This document shows positions 36,464-44,353 of a DNA stretch of 64,000 nucleotides, one piece after another. The stretch is from Pleomorphomonas oryzae DSM 16300. Lineage in GTDB: Bacteria; Pseudomonadota; Alphaproteobacteria; Rhizobiales; Pleomorphomonadaceae. Every line of letters begins with the position of its first letter. Position 1 is the stretch's first letter. A program made the translations under genes and the position numbers. The notes under the pieces are model-generated. The model searched no databases. It worked only from the letters and a program-made list of their open reading frames with translations, and was not told where the DNA came from. The stretch covers positions 124,001 through 188,000 of the forward strand of contig NZ_AUHB01000003.1 of NCBI RefSeq assembly GCF_000422965.1, in the 5' to 3' direction.

Positions 36464-37765
36464 ATGATCATGAGTAACCTAGCGATCTGCCGGACCTCCC
36501 GCTTCCTGGCCCAGGTTGCCGCCGTTGCCATCCTGGCCGGCTTTTCGGCCGGGTGCAGCGGCGACGTGAGCCGTTTCGGAAACGTGTTTGCCGAGACGGA
36601 CAACCAGGGCCAGATCATTGGTCGCGCTGATCCGATGCCGACCGGATCTATAAACTCCCAGGCGACCTACGCGCAGCCCGCCTATGCGCAACCGGCCTAC
36701 ACGCAGCCGACTTACGCTGCCCCGGCCTCCACCGTGTCGTCCAGCGCTCTGCCTCCGGCTCCCGGCGCCGTCGTCAATAATGGCGCCTATGTCCGGCCGA
36801 CGCAGACCGCGGCCCTGCCGTCGCCAACGGGCGTGGCTCCGGCGGCTCCTCAGCCCTGGACTCCGACGAATGGCACCGCCGTGACTGTGAAACCGGGTGA
36901 TAGCGTGCAGGTGCTCGCGCGCCGCTACGGTGTCGCCGAATCGACGCTGCTTGCCGCCAACGGTCTGGTCGCTGGCGCTCAGCTGACGCCGGGTCAGAGC
37001 ATCGTTATTCCGGCCTATTCGCAGCAGGGTGTCGCAGCCGTGCCGCCCTCCGCCCACGCTCCAGCTTTGGCGACCGCATCGGCTACCGCTCCCGGTCCGC
37101 AGACCCTCGGCCAGCTACCGCCGACGAAGCCTCCAGTGCCGAGGTCGGTGTCGAGCGAAGTCGCCGCCGCTGCGCCGGCCAAGCCTGCGGCTCCTCAGAC
37201 CACGTCCGTCGCCATGGCGAACCCAACGTCTGCGACAGCCACCGACGCCAAGGCGGGCCTACTACCTCCGGCCGGCAACAAGCCTGCTCAGCAGGCCACC
37301 CAGCAGGTGGCGGCGCTTGCGCCGAACCAGACTCAGCCGAGCGTCAAGGACGCACCGGCGGCATCGGCGGGTGTCGAAAGCGCCGCCGACGGCAGCTTCC
37401 GCTGGCCGGTACGCGGTCGTGTGATCTCCGCTTTCGGTGTGAAGCCGGGCGGCGAACGCAACGACGGCATCAATATCGAGGTACCCGAAGGTACGCCGAT
37501 CAAGGCGGCCGAGGGCGGCCAAGTGATCTACGCCGGCAATGAGCTGAAGGGCTTCGGCAATCTGGTGTTGGTGAAGCACCCGAACGGCTTCGTATCGGCT
37601 TATGCTCACGCCAGCGAGGTGTTGGTCCAGCGCGGCGACAGCATCCTGCGCGGCCAGACCATTGCCAAGGTCGGCGCTACCGGCAACGTCAGCCGGCCGC
37701 AGCTTCACTTCGAGATCCGCAACGGCAATCGTCCCGTCGATCCGCTGCCTTACCTCAGCGGCTGA
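36464..37765 (+). CDS. nlpD: NlpD-like lipoprotein: LysM plus degenerate M23 (LytM) domain
   Basis: About 433 residues. The signal region ends at SAGC, a somewhat atypical lipobox. A tyrosine/proline/glutamine low-complexity stretch (A-Q-P-A-Y units) precedes a LysM domain (VKPGDSVQVLARRYGVAEST), another disordered linker and a C-terminal LytM domain. Zinc ligands are degraded: the H-x-G-x-D site reads N-D-G-I-N and the HxH site reads Q-L-H. As in E. coli NlpD and EnvC, that points to an amidase activator and not a peptidase. TTG 36434 is an alternative upstream start. The surE-pcm-nlpD order is conserved; rpoS is absent, as expected in alphaproteobacteria. Confidence 0.9.
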   Translation: MIMSNLAICRTSRFLAQVAAVAILAGFSAGCSGDVSRFGNVFAETDNQGQIIGRADPMPTGSINSQATYAQPAYAQPAYTQPTYAAPASTVSSSALPPAPGAVVNNGAYVRPTQTAALPSPTGVAPAAPQPWTPTNGTAVTVKPGDSVQVLARRYGVAESTLLAANGLVAGAQLTPGQSIVIPAYSQQGVAAVPPSAHAPALATASATAPGPQTLGQLPPTKPPVPRSVSSEVAAAAPAKPAAPQTTSVAMANPTSATATDAKAGLLPPAGNKPAQQATQQVAALAPNQTQPSVKDAPAASAGVESAADGSFRWPVRGRVISAFGVKPGGERNDGINIEVPEGTPIKAAEGGQVIYAGNELKGFGNLVLVKHPNGFVSAYAHASEVLVQRGDSILRGQTIAKVGATGNVSRPQLHFEIRNGNRPVDPLPYLSG

Positions 37766-37796
37766 CGCCCGATTAACTAAGACGGCAAGTGTCTTG

Positions 37797-37824
37797 AACC
37801 GGCGGCTTCGACCGCCGGTTTTTT
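37797..37824 (+). terminator. Rho-independent terminator after nlpD
   Basis: AACCGGCGG-CTTCGA-CCGCCGGTT followed by TTTT: a 9-bp perfect stem and a clear T-run, 31 bp past the nlpD stop. Transcription arriving from the convergent lipoprotein gene would also meet it. Confidence 0.9.
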
Positions 37825-37833
37825 GCACGCGGC

Positions 37834-38316
37834 CTAACGCCAACTGCGTGGGATGATCCGCTCGTCGTCGGTCACGCAGGCCAGCGAGGCGGCTGGTGCC
37901 TGATTGTCGCGGCTGGCCAGATATGCCTTTTCGGCGCTACCGCCGCAAATCGGCTTGGCAATGACGTCAAATCCCGAGCGGCGCAGGCAGCCGCCGATAT
38001 AGCGCTCCCGCAATTCGGCATTCACGTCCCGTGTGCGGCTGCTTCCGGGATAGAAGAACCCACCGGTCTCGCGGCAATATCTGCGTCCGCTGACTGGATC
38101 TTCCCGGCACTCGGTAAATCCCGGGCTGTATTCCGGTGGCCGGTACTCCGTGACCAGCGCCTGCGGGATTTTTCCCAGCGATTCGACACGGCATTGGTCG
38201 GCCACCGCCTGTCGCTCAGCGAAGGTCGATCCGGCTTTGTAGACGACCGGAACCGGTGTCGACACGCAGCCCGCGAGCAGGGCGAGTGCTCCCAACGCCA
38301 CGACACGCTTCATCAT
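37834..38316 (-). CDS. Small lipoprotein of unknown function
   Basis: 160 residues. GGAGG lies 5 nt before ATG 38316, and the product starts with a lipoprotein signal peptide ending in the lipobox L-L-A-G-C. The mature part has six further cysteines in patterns such as DQCRVE, FTECREDPVSGRRYCRE and IGGCLRR, suggesting disulfides in the periplasm. I do not recognise a family. The DUF815 ATPase gene ends 28 bp upstream, so both probably share a promoter near 39.3 kb. Confidence 0.8.
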   Translation of the reverse strand: MMKRVVALGALALLAGCVSTPVPVVYKAGSTFAERQAVADQCRVESLGKIPQALVTEYRPPEYSPGFTECREDPVSGRRYCRETGGFFYPGSSRTRDVNAELRERYIGGCLRRSGFDVIAKPICGGSAEKAYLASRDNQAPAASLACVTDDERIIPRSWR

Positions 38317-38344
38317 TTTTTCCTCCCGCACCGGACGCCGGCGG

Positions 38345-39223
38345 TTACTCGCCGAGCCCGAGCCGACCGGCCAGATCTTGAACATATTGCCAGGCGACAC
38401 GGCCCGACCGTGCGCCGCGCGTCCGCTCCCATTCGAGTGCCTCGGCACGGAGAACCTCGGGATCGATATTGAGTTCCAGCGCGGCGACATAGCCATGAAC
38501 CATTTCGAGATAATCATCCTGCGAACAATTATGGAAGCCGACCCATAGACCGAAGCGATCCGAGAGCGACACCTTTTCCTCGACGGCTTCCCCTGGATTG
38601 ATCGCGGTGGCCCGCTCATTCTCCATCATGTCACGCGGCAGCAAATGGCGTCGGTTGGAGGTGGCGTAGAACACCACATTGTCAGGGCGCCCCTCAATGC
38701 CACCCTCCAGCACCGCCTTCAGCGACTTATAGGACGTGTCCCCGTGATCGAAGGACAGATCGTCGCAGAACAGGATAAAGCGGTGGCCGCTATCACGCAG
38801 CATCTTCATCAAAACGGGCAGGCTCTCGATGTCCTCGCGGTGAATCTCGATCAGCTTGAGCGGCGTGAAGCCGGGATGGCCGACAAGGCGCTTGTTGACC
38901 TCCGCCTGCGAAGCCTTCACCAGCGATGACTTGCCCATGCCGCGCGCGCCCCAGAGAAGCACATTATTGGCCGGCAGGCCGCGGGCGAAACGCTCGGTGT
39001 TGGCGACGATCATGTCGCGGTTGCGGTCAATACCTTTGAGAAGGTCGATCTCGACACGGTTGACCCGCCGGACGGGTTGCAGCGAAATGGGATCAGCTAC
39101 GAAAACGAAGGCATCGGCCGCTCCGAAATCCGGCGACTGGGGCAGGGGGGGAGCTAGCCGTTCGAGAAGGCTGGCGATGCGTTCAAGATGGACATTCAGC
39201 GTCTCGATGGCGGAATCGTTCAT
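38345..39223 (-). CDS. DUF815-family AAA-type ATPase
   Basis: 292 residues. Walker A GARGMGKSS, Walker B FILFCDDLSFDH, sensor-1-like FYATSNRRHLLPRDM, and the downstream block EEKVSLSDRFGLWVGFHNCSQDDYL identify the DUF815 (YcsN-like) P-loop family, widespread in proteobacteria beside yajC or nlpD. Cytoplasmic; the client process is unknown. It is divergent from yajC-secDF across 299 bp and runs into the small lipoprotein gene. Confidence 0.9.
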   Translation of the reverse strand: MNDSAIETLNVHLERIASLLERLAPPLPQSPDFGAADAFVFVADPISLQPVRRVNRVEIDLLKGIDRNRDMIVANTERFARGLPANNVLLWGARGMGKSSLVKASQAEVNKRLVGHPGFTPLKLIEIHREDIESLPVLMKMLRDSGHRFILFCDDLSFDHGDTSYKSLKAVLEGGIEGRPDNVVFYATSNRRHLLPRDMMENERATAINPGEAVEEKVSLSDRFGLWVGFHNCSQDDYLEMVHGYVAALELNIDPEVLRAEALEWERTRGARSGRVAWQYVQDLAGRLGLGE

Positions 39224-39522
39224 GTCCGTCCCCTTCCTTTTGGGCTGCGTACCGTGCGGTACTCTTGCTATCTTCTAGTCCGCCGGGCGTGCCGATGCAA
39301 ACCACGCAAGGTCATTTGCGGTACGCTTTGCTGCGATTTCTGCCGGAGACTACCTAGAAGTCCATCACGAGAGCGCCCATACGTAGCTTTGGTTTGCAAA
39401 GTCCTGCGGCCTAGGTATATTCCGGCCACTTTCGAGCGGGCGGCATGCCGCCTTCTCTTCAATGCCCCTATGCCTCGTCGGTCCGGCTTTGCGGGCGGCG
39501 GCGTGCCGATGGAGTTGACTTG
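39224..39522. promoter_or_regulatory. Divergent spacer between DUF815 ATPase and yajC
   Basis: 299 bp without a convincing gene. It should carry promoters for both the minus-strand ATPase/lipoprotein pair and the plus-strand yajC-secD-secF operon. The TTTGCAAA palindrome and a TAGGTATATTCC stretch near 39395-39425 are the only landmarks; I could not define -35/-10 pairs with confidence. Confidence 0.35.
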
Positions 39523-39867
39523 ATGTTCGTGACCCCAGCCTATGCCCAGGCAGCCGGTGCTGCTGGCGACGCCAATTTTCTGATCCAGTTCGCGCCCTTC
39601 ATCCTGATCTTCGTCATCATGTATTTCCTGCTCATTCGGCCGCAGCAGCGCAAGGCCAAGGAGCACCGGGATATGCTGAAGAATCTCCGCCGTGGTGACG
39701 TGGTGGTGATGCAGGGCGGCCTGATCGGCAAGATCGTCAAGGTCGTCGATGAGAGCGAGCTGGTACTGGATGTGGGCGACGGCACGGCCAAGGTGCAGGT
39801 GCGAGTCGCCGCCGGCCTGGTGCAGCAGCTGCGCACCAAAGGCGAGCCCGTCAAGGAAGGCAACTGA
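39523..39867 (+). CDS. yajC: Preprotein translocase subunit YajC
   Basis: 114 residues: short N-terminal segment (MFVTPAYAQAAGAAGD), one transmembrane helix (FAPFILIFVIMYFLLIRPQQ, the conserved R-P-Q-Q-R-K motif), then a small cytosolic domain (RRGDVVVMQGGLIGKIVKV). Accessory component of the SecDF-YajC holo-translocon. GGAG lies 8 nt before ATG 39523. First gene of yajC-secD-secF. Confidence 0.96.
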   Translation: MFVTPAYAQAAGAAGDANFLIQFAPFILIFVIMYFLLIRPQQRKAKEHRDMLKNLRRGDVVVMQGGLIGKIVKVVDESELVLDVGDGTAKVQVRVAAGLVQQLRTKGEPVKEGN

Positions 39868-39941
39868 CCGAACGGTCGGTACGAGAGGGAAGGCGGGCAG
39901 CCCGACTGCCCGCTTTCGGCCAATGAGGTCCGAGGCAGCAA

Positions 39942-41555
39942 ATGCTCTATTTTTCCCGCTGGAAGGTAACCGCGATCCTCTTGACGATTTTCGTCGCGCT
40001 CGTGGTTCTGATTCCCAACTACCTGAGCTCGGACCAGATCAAGTCCTATTGGCCGTCCTGGCTTCCCGGGCGGCAGGTGGTCCTTGGCCTCGACCTCCAG
40101 GGCGGTGTCTATCTGCTCTACCAAGTCGATGTGAACGACTATAAGCAGAAGCGGCTCAAGTCGCTGGAAGGCGATATCCGTCAGGCAATGCGCGACGAGC
40201 CGCGCATCGGCTACACCGGCCTCGGCATTCAGGGCGACGTCGTCCAGATGAAGGTCCGTGATGCCGATAAGTTCGATGAAGCCGCAAAGCGCCTTCGCAA
40301 TTTGCTGACGCCACTGTCGACCGGTGCGCTTGGCGGCGTTGCCGTTACCGAATTCCAACTGGACCAGGGCTCCGATGGCCTGATGCGCCTCGGGTTCTCT
40401 GAGGCCGGTCTCGATAAGCGGCTCGGCACCGTCGTTCAGCAGTCCATCGAAGTCATTCGTCGCCGCGTCGATCAGATGGGCGCTGTCGAGCCGTCGATCC
40501 AGCGCCAGGGGTCAGACCGTATCCTGGTCGAAGCGCCGGGTGAGAAGGATCCCGCCCGTCTCAAGAATATCATTGGCCGTACGGCACAGATGACCTTCCA
40601 CCTCGTCGACCTCAATGTGTCGCCCGAGGAAGCGGCCAAGGGCAACCTGCCGCCCGGCGAGATTCTTCTGAAGCAGAAGGAAGCGGGCGGTATTCCGATG
40701 GTGGTCGACGAGACGCCGTTGATGACCGGCGAAGATCTCACGGACGCCCAGACGTCCTTCCAGAGCCAGACCAACGAGCCGGTGGTGTCCTTCCGTCTGT
40801 CGACGTCGGGTGCCCGCAAGTTTGCTCAGGTGACCTCCGACAACGTCGGCCGGCTGTTTGCCATCGTCCTCGACGATGAGATCATCTCCGCGCCGCGCAT
40901 CAACGAGCCGATCACCCAGGGTTCCGGCCAGATCTCCGGCCACTTCACGGTGGAAACGGCCAACGATCTTGCTGTGCTGCTCCGCGCCGGCGCGTTGCCG
41001 GCCAAGCTGTCGGTCGCCGAAGAGCGCACTGTCGGTCCGGGCCTTGGCGCCGACTCGATCGCCGCCGGCGAGCGCGCCGCGATGATCGGTACGGTCGCCG
41101 TCGTCATCTTCATGCTGGCGGCCTATGGCCTGTTCGGGGTGTTTGCCAACGTTGCTCTGGTGGTGAACCTGATCCTGATCATGGCGATCATCACCATCCT
41201 GCAGGCGACGCTGACGCTGCCCGGTATCGCCGGTATCGTGCTCACCATGGGTATGGCGGTGGACAGCAACGTGCTGATCTACGAGCGCATCCGAGAAGAG
41301 CAGCGGCTTGGCCGGTCGCCAGTTTCTGCCATTGATGCCGGGTTCCGTCGCGCTTTCGGCACTATCCTCGACGCCAACATCACAACGCTGATCGCTGCCA
41401 TCGTACTGTTCCAGATGGGCTCCGGTCCGGTGAAGGGCTTCGCGGTGACCCACGTAATCGGCATCGTCACCACCATGTTCACGGCCATCACCTTCACCCG
41501 TTTGGTGGTGGCGACCTGGGTCCGCTATCGGCGGCCGTCCGTCGTTCCGCTCTGA
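39942..41555 (+). CDS. secD: Protein translocase subunit SecD
   Basis: 537 residues, RND-superfamily membrane protein using the proton gradient to pull secreted proteins through SecYEG. Helix 1 is followed by V-L-G-L-D-L-Q-G-G-V-Y-L, the P1 periplasmic domain (RRVDQMGAVEPSIQRQGSDR), and five C-terminal helices with GIVLTMGMAVDSNVLIYERI. Length is typical of alphaproteobacteria and shorter than the E. coli protein. The secF start follows 21 bp later. Confidence 0.97.
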   Translation: MLYFSRWKVTAILLTIFVALVVLIPNYLSSDQIKSYWPSWLPGRQVVLGLDLQGGVYLLYQVDVNDYKQKRLKSLEGDIRQAMRDEPRIGYTGLGIQGDVVQMKVRDADKFDEAAKRLRNLLTPLSTGALGGVAVTEFQLDQGSDGLMRLGFSEAGLDKRLGTVVQQSIEVIRRRVDQMGAVEPSIQRQGSDRILVEAPGEKDPARLKNIIGRTAQMTFHLVDLNVSPEEAAKGNLPPGEILLKQKEAGGIPMVVDETPLMTGEDLTDAQTSFQSQTNEPVVSFRLSTSGARKFAQVTSDNVGRLFAIVLDDEIISAPRINEPITQGSGQISGHFTVETANDLAVLLRAGALPAKLSVAEERTVGPGLGADSIAAGERAAMIGTVAVVIFMLAAYGLFGVFANVALVVNLILIMAIITILQATLTLPGIAGIVLTMGMAVDSNVLIYERIREEQRLGRSPVSAIDAGFRRAFGTILDANITTLIAAIVLFQMGSGPVKGFAVTHVIGIVTTMFTAITFTRLVVATWVRYRRPSVVPL

Positions 41556-41576
41556 TCCGGACCCTGAGGCTCCATC

Positions 41577-42530
41577 ATGCGCCTGCTTCGCCTATTTCCC
41601 GACGACACCAAGATCCCTTTCATGAAGTGGAGGAAGTGGAGCTTCCTCTTTTCCGGCATTGCGTCGGTGCTCTGCTTCGTGGTCCTCTATACCCACGGCA
41701 TGAACACCGGCATCGATTTCCAGGGCGGCACGCTCATGGAAATTCAGACCAAGTCTGGCCCTGCCGATCTCGAGGGTATCCGCCATACCCTTGATGGGCT
41801 CAAACTTGGCGAGGTGCAGGTACAGTCGTTTGGTGCCGATAATGACGTGCTGATCCGCATCGTCCGCCAGAATGGTGGCGACGAGGCGCAAACGGCCGTG
41901 GTTGACAAGGTGCAGGCCGCCTTCGGCGACAGCGTCGACTATCGCCGCACGGAAGTGGTCGGCCCGCGCGTTTCCGGCGAACTGGCTCAGAACGGCATCC
42001 TCGGCATCATCTCGGCGCTGGGCCTGATCATGGTCTACGTCTGGTTCCGGTTCGAATGGCAATATTCGCTCGGCGCGGTGATCGCCACGCTGCACGACGT
42101 TGTGCTGACCATCGGCTTCTTCGCGGTCAGTCAGGTTGAGTTCAACCTGTCATCGATCGCCGCCATCCTGACTATCGTCGGCTATTCGCTGAATGATACC
42201 GTCGTCGTGTACGACCGAATCCGCGAGATGCGGCGTAAGTACAAGCGTCTCAACCTCGTCGTCCTCCTGGATCTCGCCATCAACCAGACGCTGACCCGGA
42301 CGACCAACACCGCGCTCACCACCCTTATCGCGCTTTCCGCGCTGGTGATCTTCGGTGGGGAAGTGATCCGCTCGTTCACCGCCTCGATGCTGTTCGGCGT
42401 GGTGATCGGCACTTACTCGTCGATCTTCATCGCCGCCCCGGTTCTGATCTTCCTTGACCCGCAATTGGCCGGCGACAAATCGGCGAAAAAAGTCGAGGAT
42501 GACAGCGAAGAGGCCGCCGAACCGGCGTGA
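41577..42530 (+). CDS. secF: Protein translocase subunit SecF
   Basis: 317 residues, six transmembrane helices. G-I-D-F-Q-G-G-T-L-M-E after helix 1 and SLNDTVVVYDRIREMRRKYK in the helix 4-5 region are SecF signatures, as is the NQTLTRTTNTALTTLIALSA stretch. The C-terminal tail is acidic. Partner of SecD; the next ORF starts 34 bp later. Confidence 0.97.
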   Translation: MRLLRLFPDDTKIPFMKWRKWSFLFSGIASVLCFVVLYTHGMNTGIDFQGGTLMEIQTKSGPADLEGIRHTLDGLKLGEVQVQSFGADNDVLIRIVRQNGGDEAQTAVVDKVQAAFGDSVDYRRTEVVGPRVSGELAQNGILGIISALGLIMVYVWFRFEWQYSLGAVIATLHDVVLTIGFFAVSQVEFNLSSIAAILTIVGYSLNDTVVVYDRIREMRRKYKRLNLVVLLDLAINQTLTRTTNTALTTLIALSALVIFGGEVIRSFTASMLFGVVIGTYSSIFIAAPVLIFLDPQLAGDKSAKKVEDDSEEAAEPA

Positions 42531-42564
42531 GTTCGGACGTGTCTTCAACGCCGGAGCGCCGCCG

Positions 42565-42972
42565 ATGAAGCTGTTCGGACCACGAGGCCGACCTCTGGAA
42601 CGCCTCGAACAGCACCTGCCCGAGCAGGTGCCGGTAGAAGCCTACGGCAACGGCGGCTTCCGTTTTGGCGGCATGTCTCACCGCGGATCGATTCTGATTC
42701 TGCCGTCCGGCGTTCATGGCTGGGCGGCCGTTGCACCGTCCGACATCACCGGCGAGAGCCTCGCTCTGGTTCTGGCCGAGGTCGCCAGCCTCGACATGTT
42801 GTTGATCGGCACGGGCAATGACCTCGTCCCAGTCAAGCGGAGTGTCGCCGAAGCTCTGCGCGAACAGGGACTCAAGCACGAAGCGATGTCGACCGGGGCG
42901 GCGGTTCGATTGTTCAACGTCATGCTCGGCGAGCGCCGCCGGTTCGCCGCAGCCCTCCTGGCGGTCGACTGA
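42565..42972 (+). CDS. Mth938/DUF498-domain protein
   Basis: 135 residues. Mth938-like fold: IDAYGNGGFRF-type strand (here V-E-A-Y-G-N-G-G-F-R-F), then GSILILPSGVHGW and LLIGTGNDLVPVKRSV. Eukaryotic relatives (NDUFAF3) help assemble respiratory complex I; the bacterial role is unproven. The stop overlaps the start of the squalene/phytoene synthase-like gene (TGATG). That neighbour is the homologue of another complex I assembly factor, NDUFAF6, so the pair may act together. Confidence 0.9.
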   Translation: MKLFGPRGRPLERLEQHLPEQVPVEAYGNGGFRFGGMSHRGSILILPSGVHGWAAVAPSDITGESLALVLAEVASLDMLLIGTGNDLVPVKRSVAEALREQGLKHEAMSTGAAVRLFNVMLGERRRFAAALLAVD

Positions 42973-43820
42973 TGACGCCCGCGCGCCTCGACGACGCCTA
43001 CCGCTATTGCGAAGACCTCGTGCACGATCATGATCGTGACCGCTGGTTGGCTGACGGACTTCTGCCTGAGACGAAACGCCGGCATGCCCTAGCTGTCCAC
43101 GCCTTTTCCTACGAGGCGGCCCGCATCCGCGAGACCATTCACGAGGCGATGCCGGGCGAAATTCGGCTGCAATGGTGGGTCGATGCCATCGAGGGCGAAG
43201 CGCGGGGTGACGTTGCCGGCCATCCGGTGGCTGCGGCGTTGATCGATACGATCCGGCGCTTCTCGCTGCGTCGTTCGGGTTTTGTCAATCTCCTGGAAGC
43301 GCGCCGCTTCGATCTCTACGACGACGCCATGCCGACGCTCAACGACCTCGAGGGCTACGCCGGAGAAACGGCGTCGGTGCTGTTCCTTGAAATCGCACAG
43401 ATCCTTTGCGACGGCGCGGATCCCAAAGCGGCCGACGCTGCCGGTCATGCTGGGGTCGCTTACGCTTTGACCGGATTGATGCGGGCGCTGCCGATCCATG
43501 CGCGACGCAATCAGGTCTATCTACCCGCCGATCTTCTGAAGGCAGCCGGGATTGATCCGGACGATGTCCGCCAGGGTCATAAGGCGGAAGAACTGGCGGG
43601 GGTTCTCGAAGGTCTCAGAAGCCACGTCGCCGGTCATCTCGAAAAGGCGCTCGCTGCCTTGACGGGAACGGACGCACGCGCCAAGCCGGCCTTTCTGCCG
43701 CTCGCCTTCATTCCGTCCTATCTCAAAGCGCTGGCCAAGAGGCCGCCCTACGGACCGGTGGCCGAAATCGGTGCCTGGCAAAAGCCGTTGCTTCTGTGGC
43801 GCTTTGGACGGCGGCTTTAA
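42972..43820 (+). CDS. Squalene/phytoene synthase-family protein, NDUFAF6-like
   Basis: 282 residues of the head-to-head isoprenoid synthase fold. It has R-L-Q-W-W-V-D-A-I-E-G and Q-V-Y-L-P-A-D-L-L, but not the paired DxxxD motifs of true squalene or phytoene synthases. That pattern is typical of the NDUFAF6 branch, linked to complex I assembly. It is coupled to the Mth938-like gene (NDUFAF3-like) by overlapping stop and start. It converges on the Ehr operon, the two stop regions overlapping by 4 bp. Confidence 0.85.
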   Translation: MTPARLDDAYRYCEDLVHDHDRDRWLADGLLPETKRRHALAVHAFSYEAARIRETIHEAMPGEIRLQWWVDAIEGEARGDVAGHPVAAALIDTIRRFSLRRSGFVNLLEARRFDLYDDAMPTLNDLEGYAGETASVLFLEIAQILCDGADPKAADAAGHAGVAYALTGLMRALPIHARRNQVYLPADLLKAAGIDPDDVRQGHKAEELAGVLEGLRSHVAGHLEKALAALTGTDARAKPAFLPLAFIPSYLKALAKRPPYGPVAEIGAWQKPLLLWRFGRRL

Positions 43821-44338
43821 CCGCGCGCACTGGCCTCGATGAGGCCGACCAAGCCTTTCAGCATGTCGATCGGCTCCGGCGGACATCCGGGGATGACGAG
43901 ATCGACCGGAATGACGTTCGATACGGCACCGACGACCGCGTAACTCTTGCCGAACACCCCGCAGCCGGCCGCGCAGTCGCCGATCGCCACCACCCATTTG
44001 GGCGCAGGCGTTGCCGCATAAGTGCGCTCAAGTCCCTCGCGCATATTGGCCGTCACTGGCCCGGTTACCATCAGCACGTCGGCGTGGCGAGGCGAAGCGA
44101 CGAAGCGCAGGCCGAAACGCTCCACGTCATAATAACTGTTGTTGAGGGCGTGGATTTCCAACTCGCAGCCATTGCACGAGCCGGCATCGACCTCACGGAT
44201 CGATAAGCTGCGGCCAAGCCGCGCTTTTGCGGCGACGCCGAGTCGCTCGGCCAGCGCTTCAATTTCGGCATCGGCGATGGTCGGCGCCCCTTCCGTCACC
44301 GGCCGGCGAAAAAGCCCTTCAAGCAGCATTCTACGCAT
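43817..44338 (-). CDS. Ehr complex small subunit (NuoB/HycG-like, one 4Fe-4S cluster)
   Basis: 173 residues, homologous to complex I NuoB and hydrogenase HycG/HyfI. Ligands of the proximal 4Fe-4S cluster are complete: C55 and C58 (AGSCNGCELE, hydrogenase-type CxxC as opposed to the CC of complex I), C122 (AIGDCAAGCG) and C152 (IPGCPPEP). Shorter than HyfI (about 250 residues) because the C-terminal extension is missing. Last gene of the six-gene operon, 15 bp after the large-subunit gene. It can carry electrons, although its partner subunit has no NiFe site. Confidence 0.9.
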   Translation of the reverse strand: MRRMLLEGLFRRPVTEGAPTIADAEIEALAERLGVAAKARLGRSLSIREVDAGSCNGCELEIHALNNSYYDVERFGLRFVASPRHADVLMVTGPVTANMREGLERTYAATPAPKWVVAIGDCAAGCGVFGKSYAVVGAVSNVIPVDLVIPGCPPEPIDMLKGLVGLIEASARG

Positions 44339-44353
44339 GGTCGGTCGTCCGCT

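Noticed and set aside
36640-36760. Short tandem repeat near the nlpD N-terminus considered as a possible recombination site
   Set aside because: It encodes a few A-Q-P-A-Y-like units in a disordered linker; ordinary low-complexity coding sequence.
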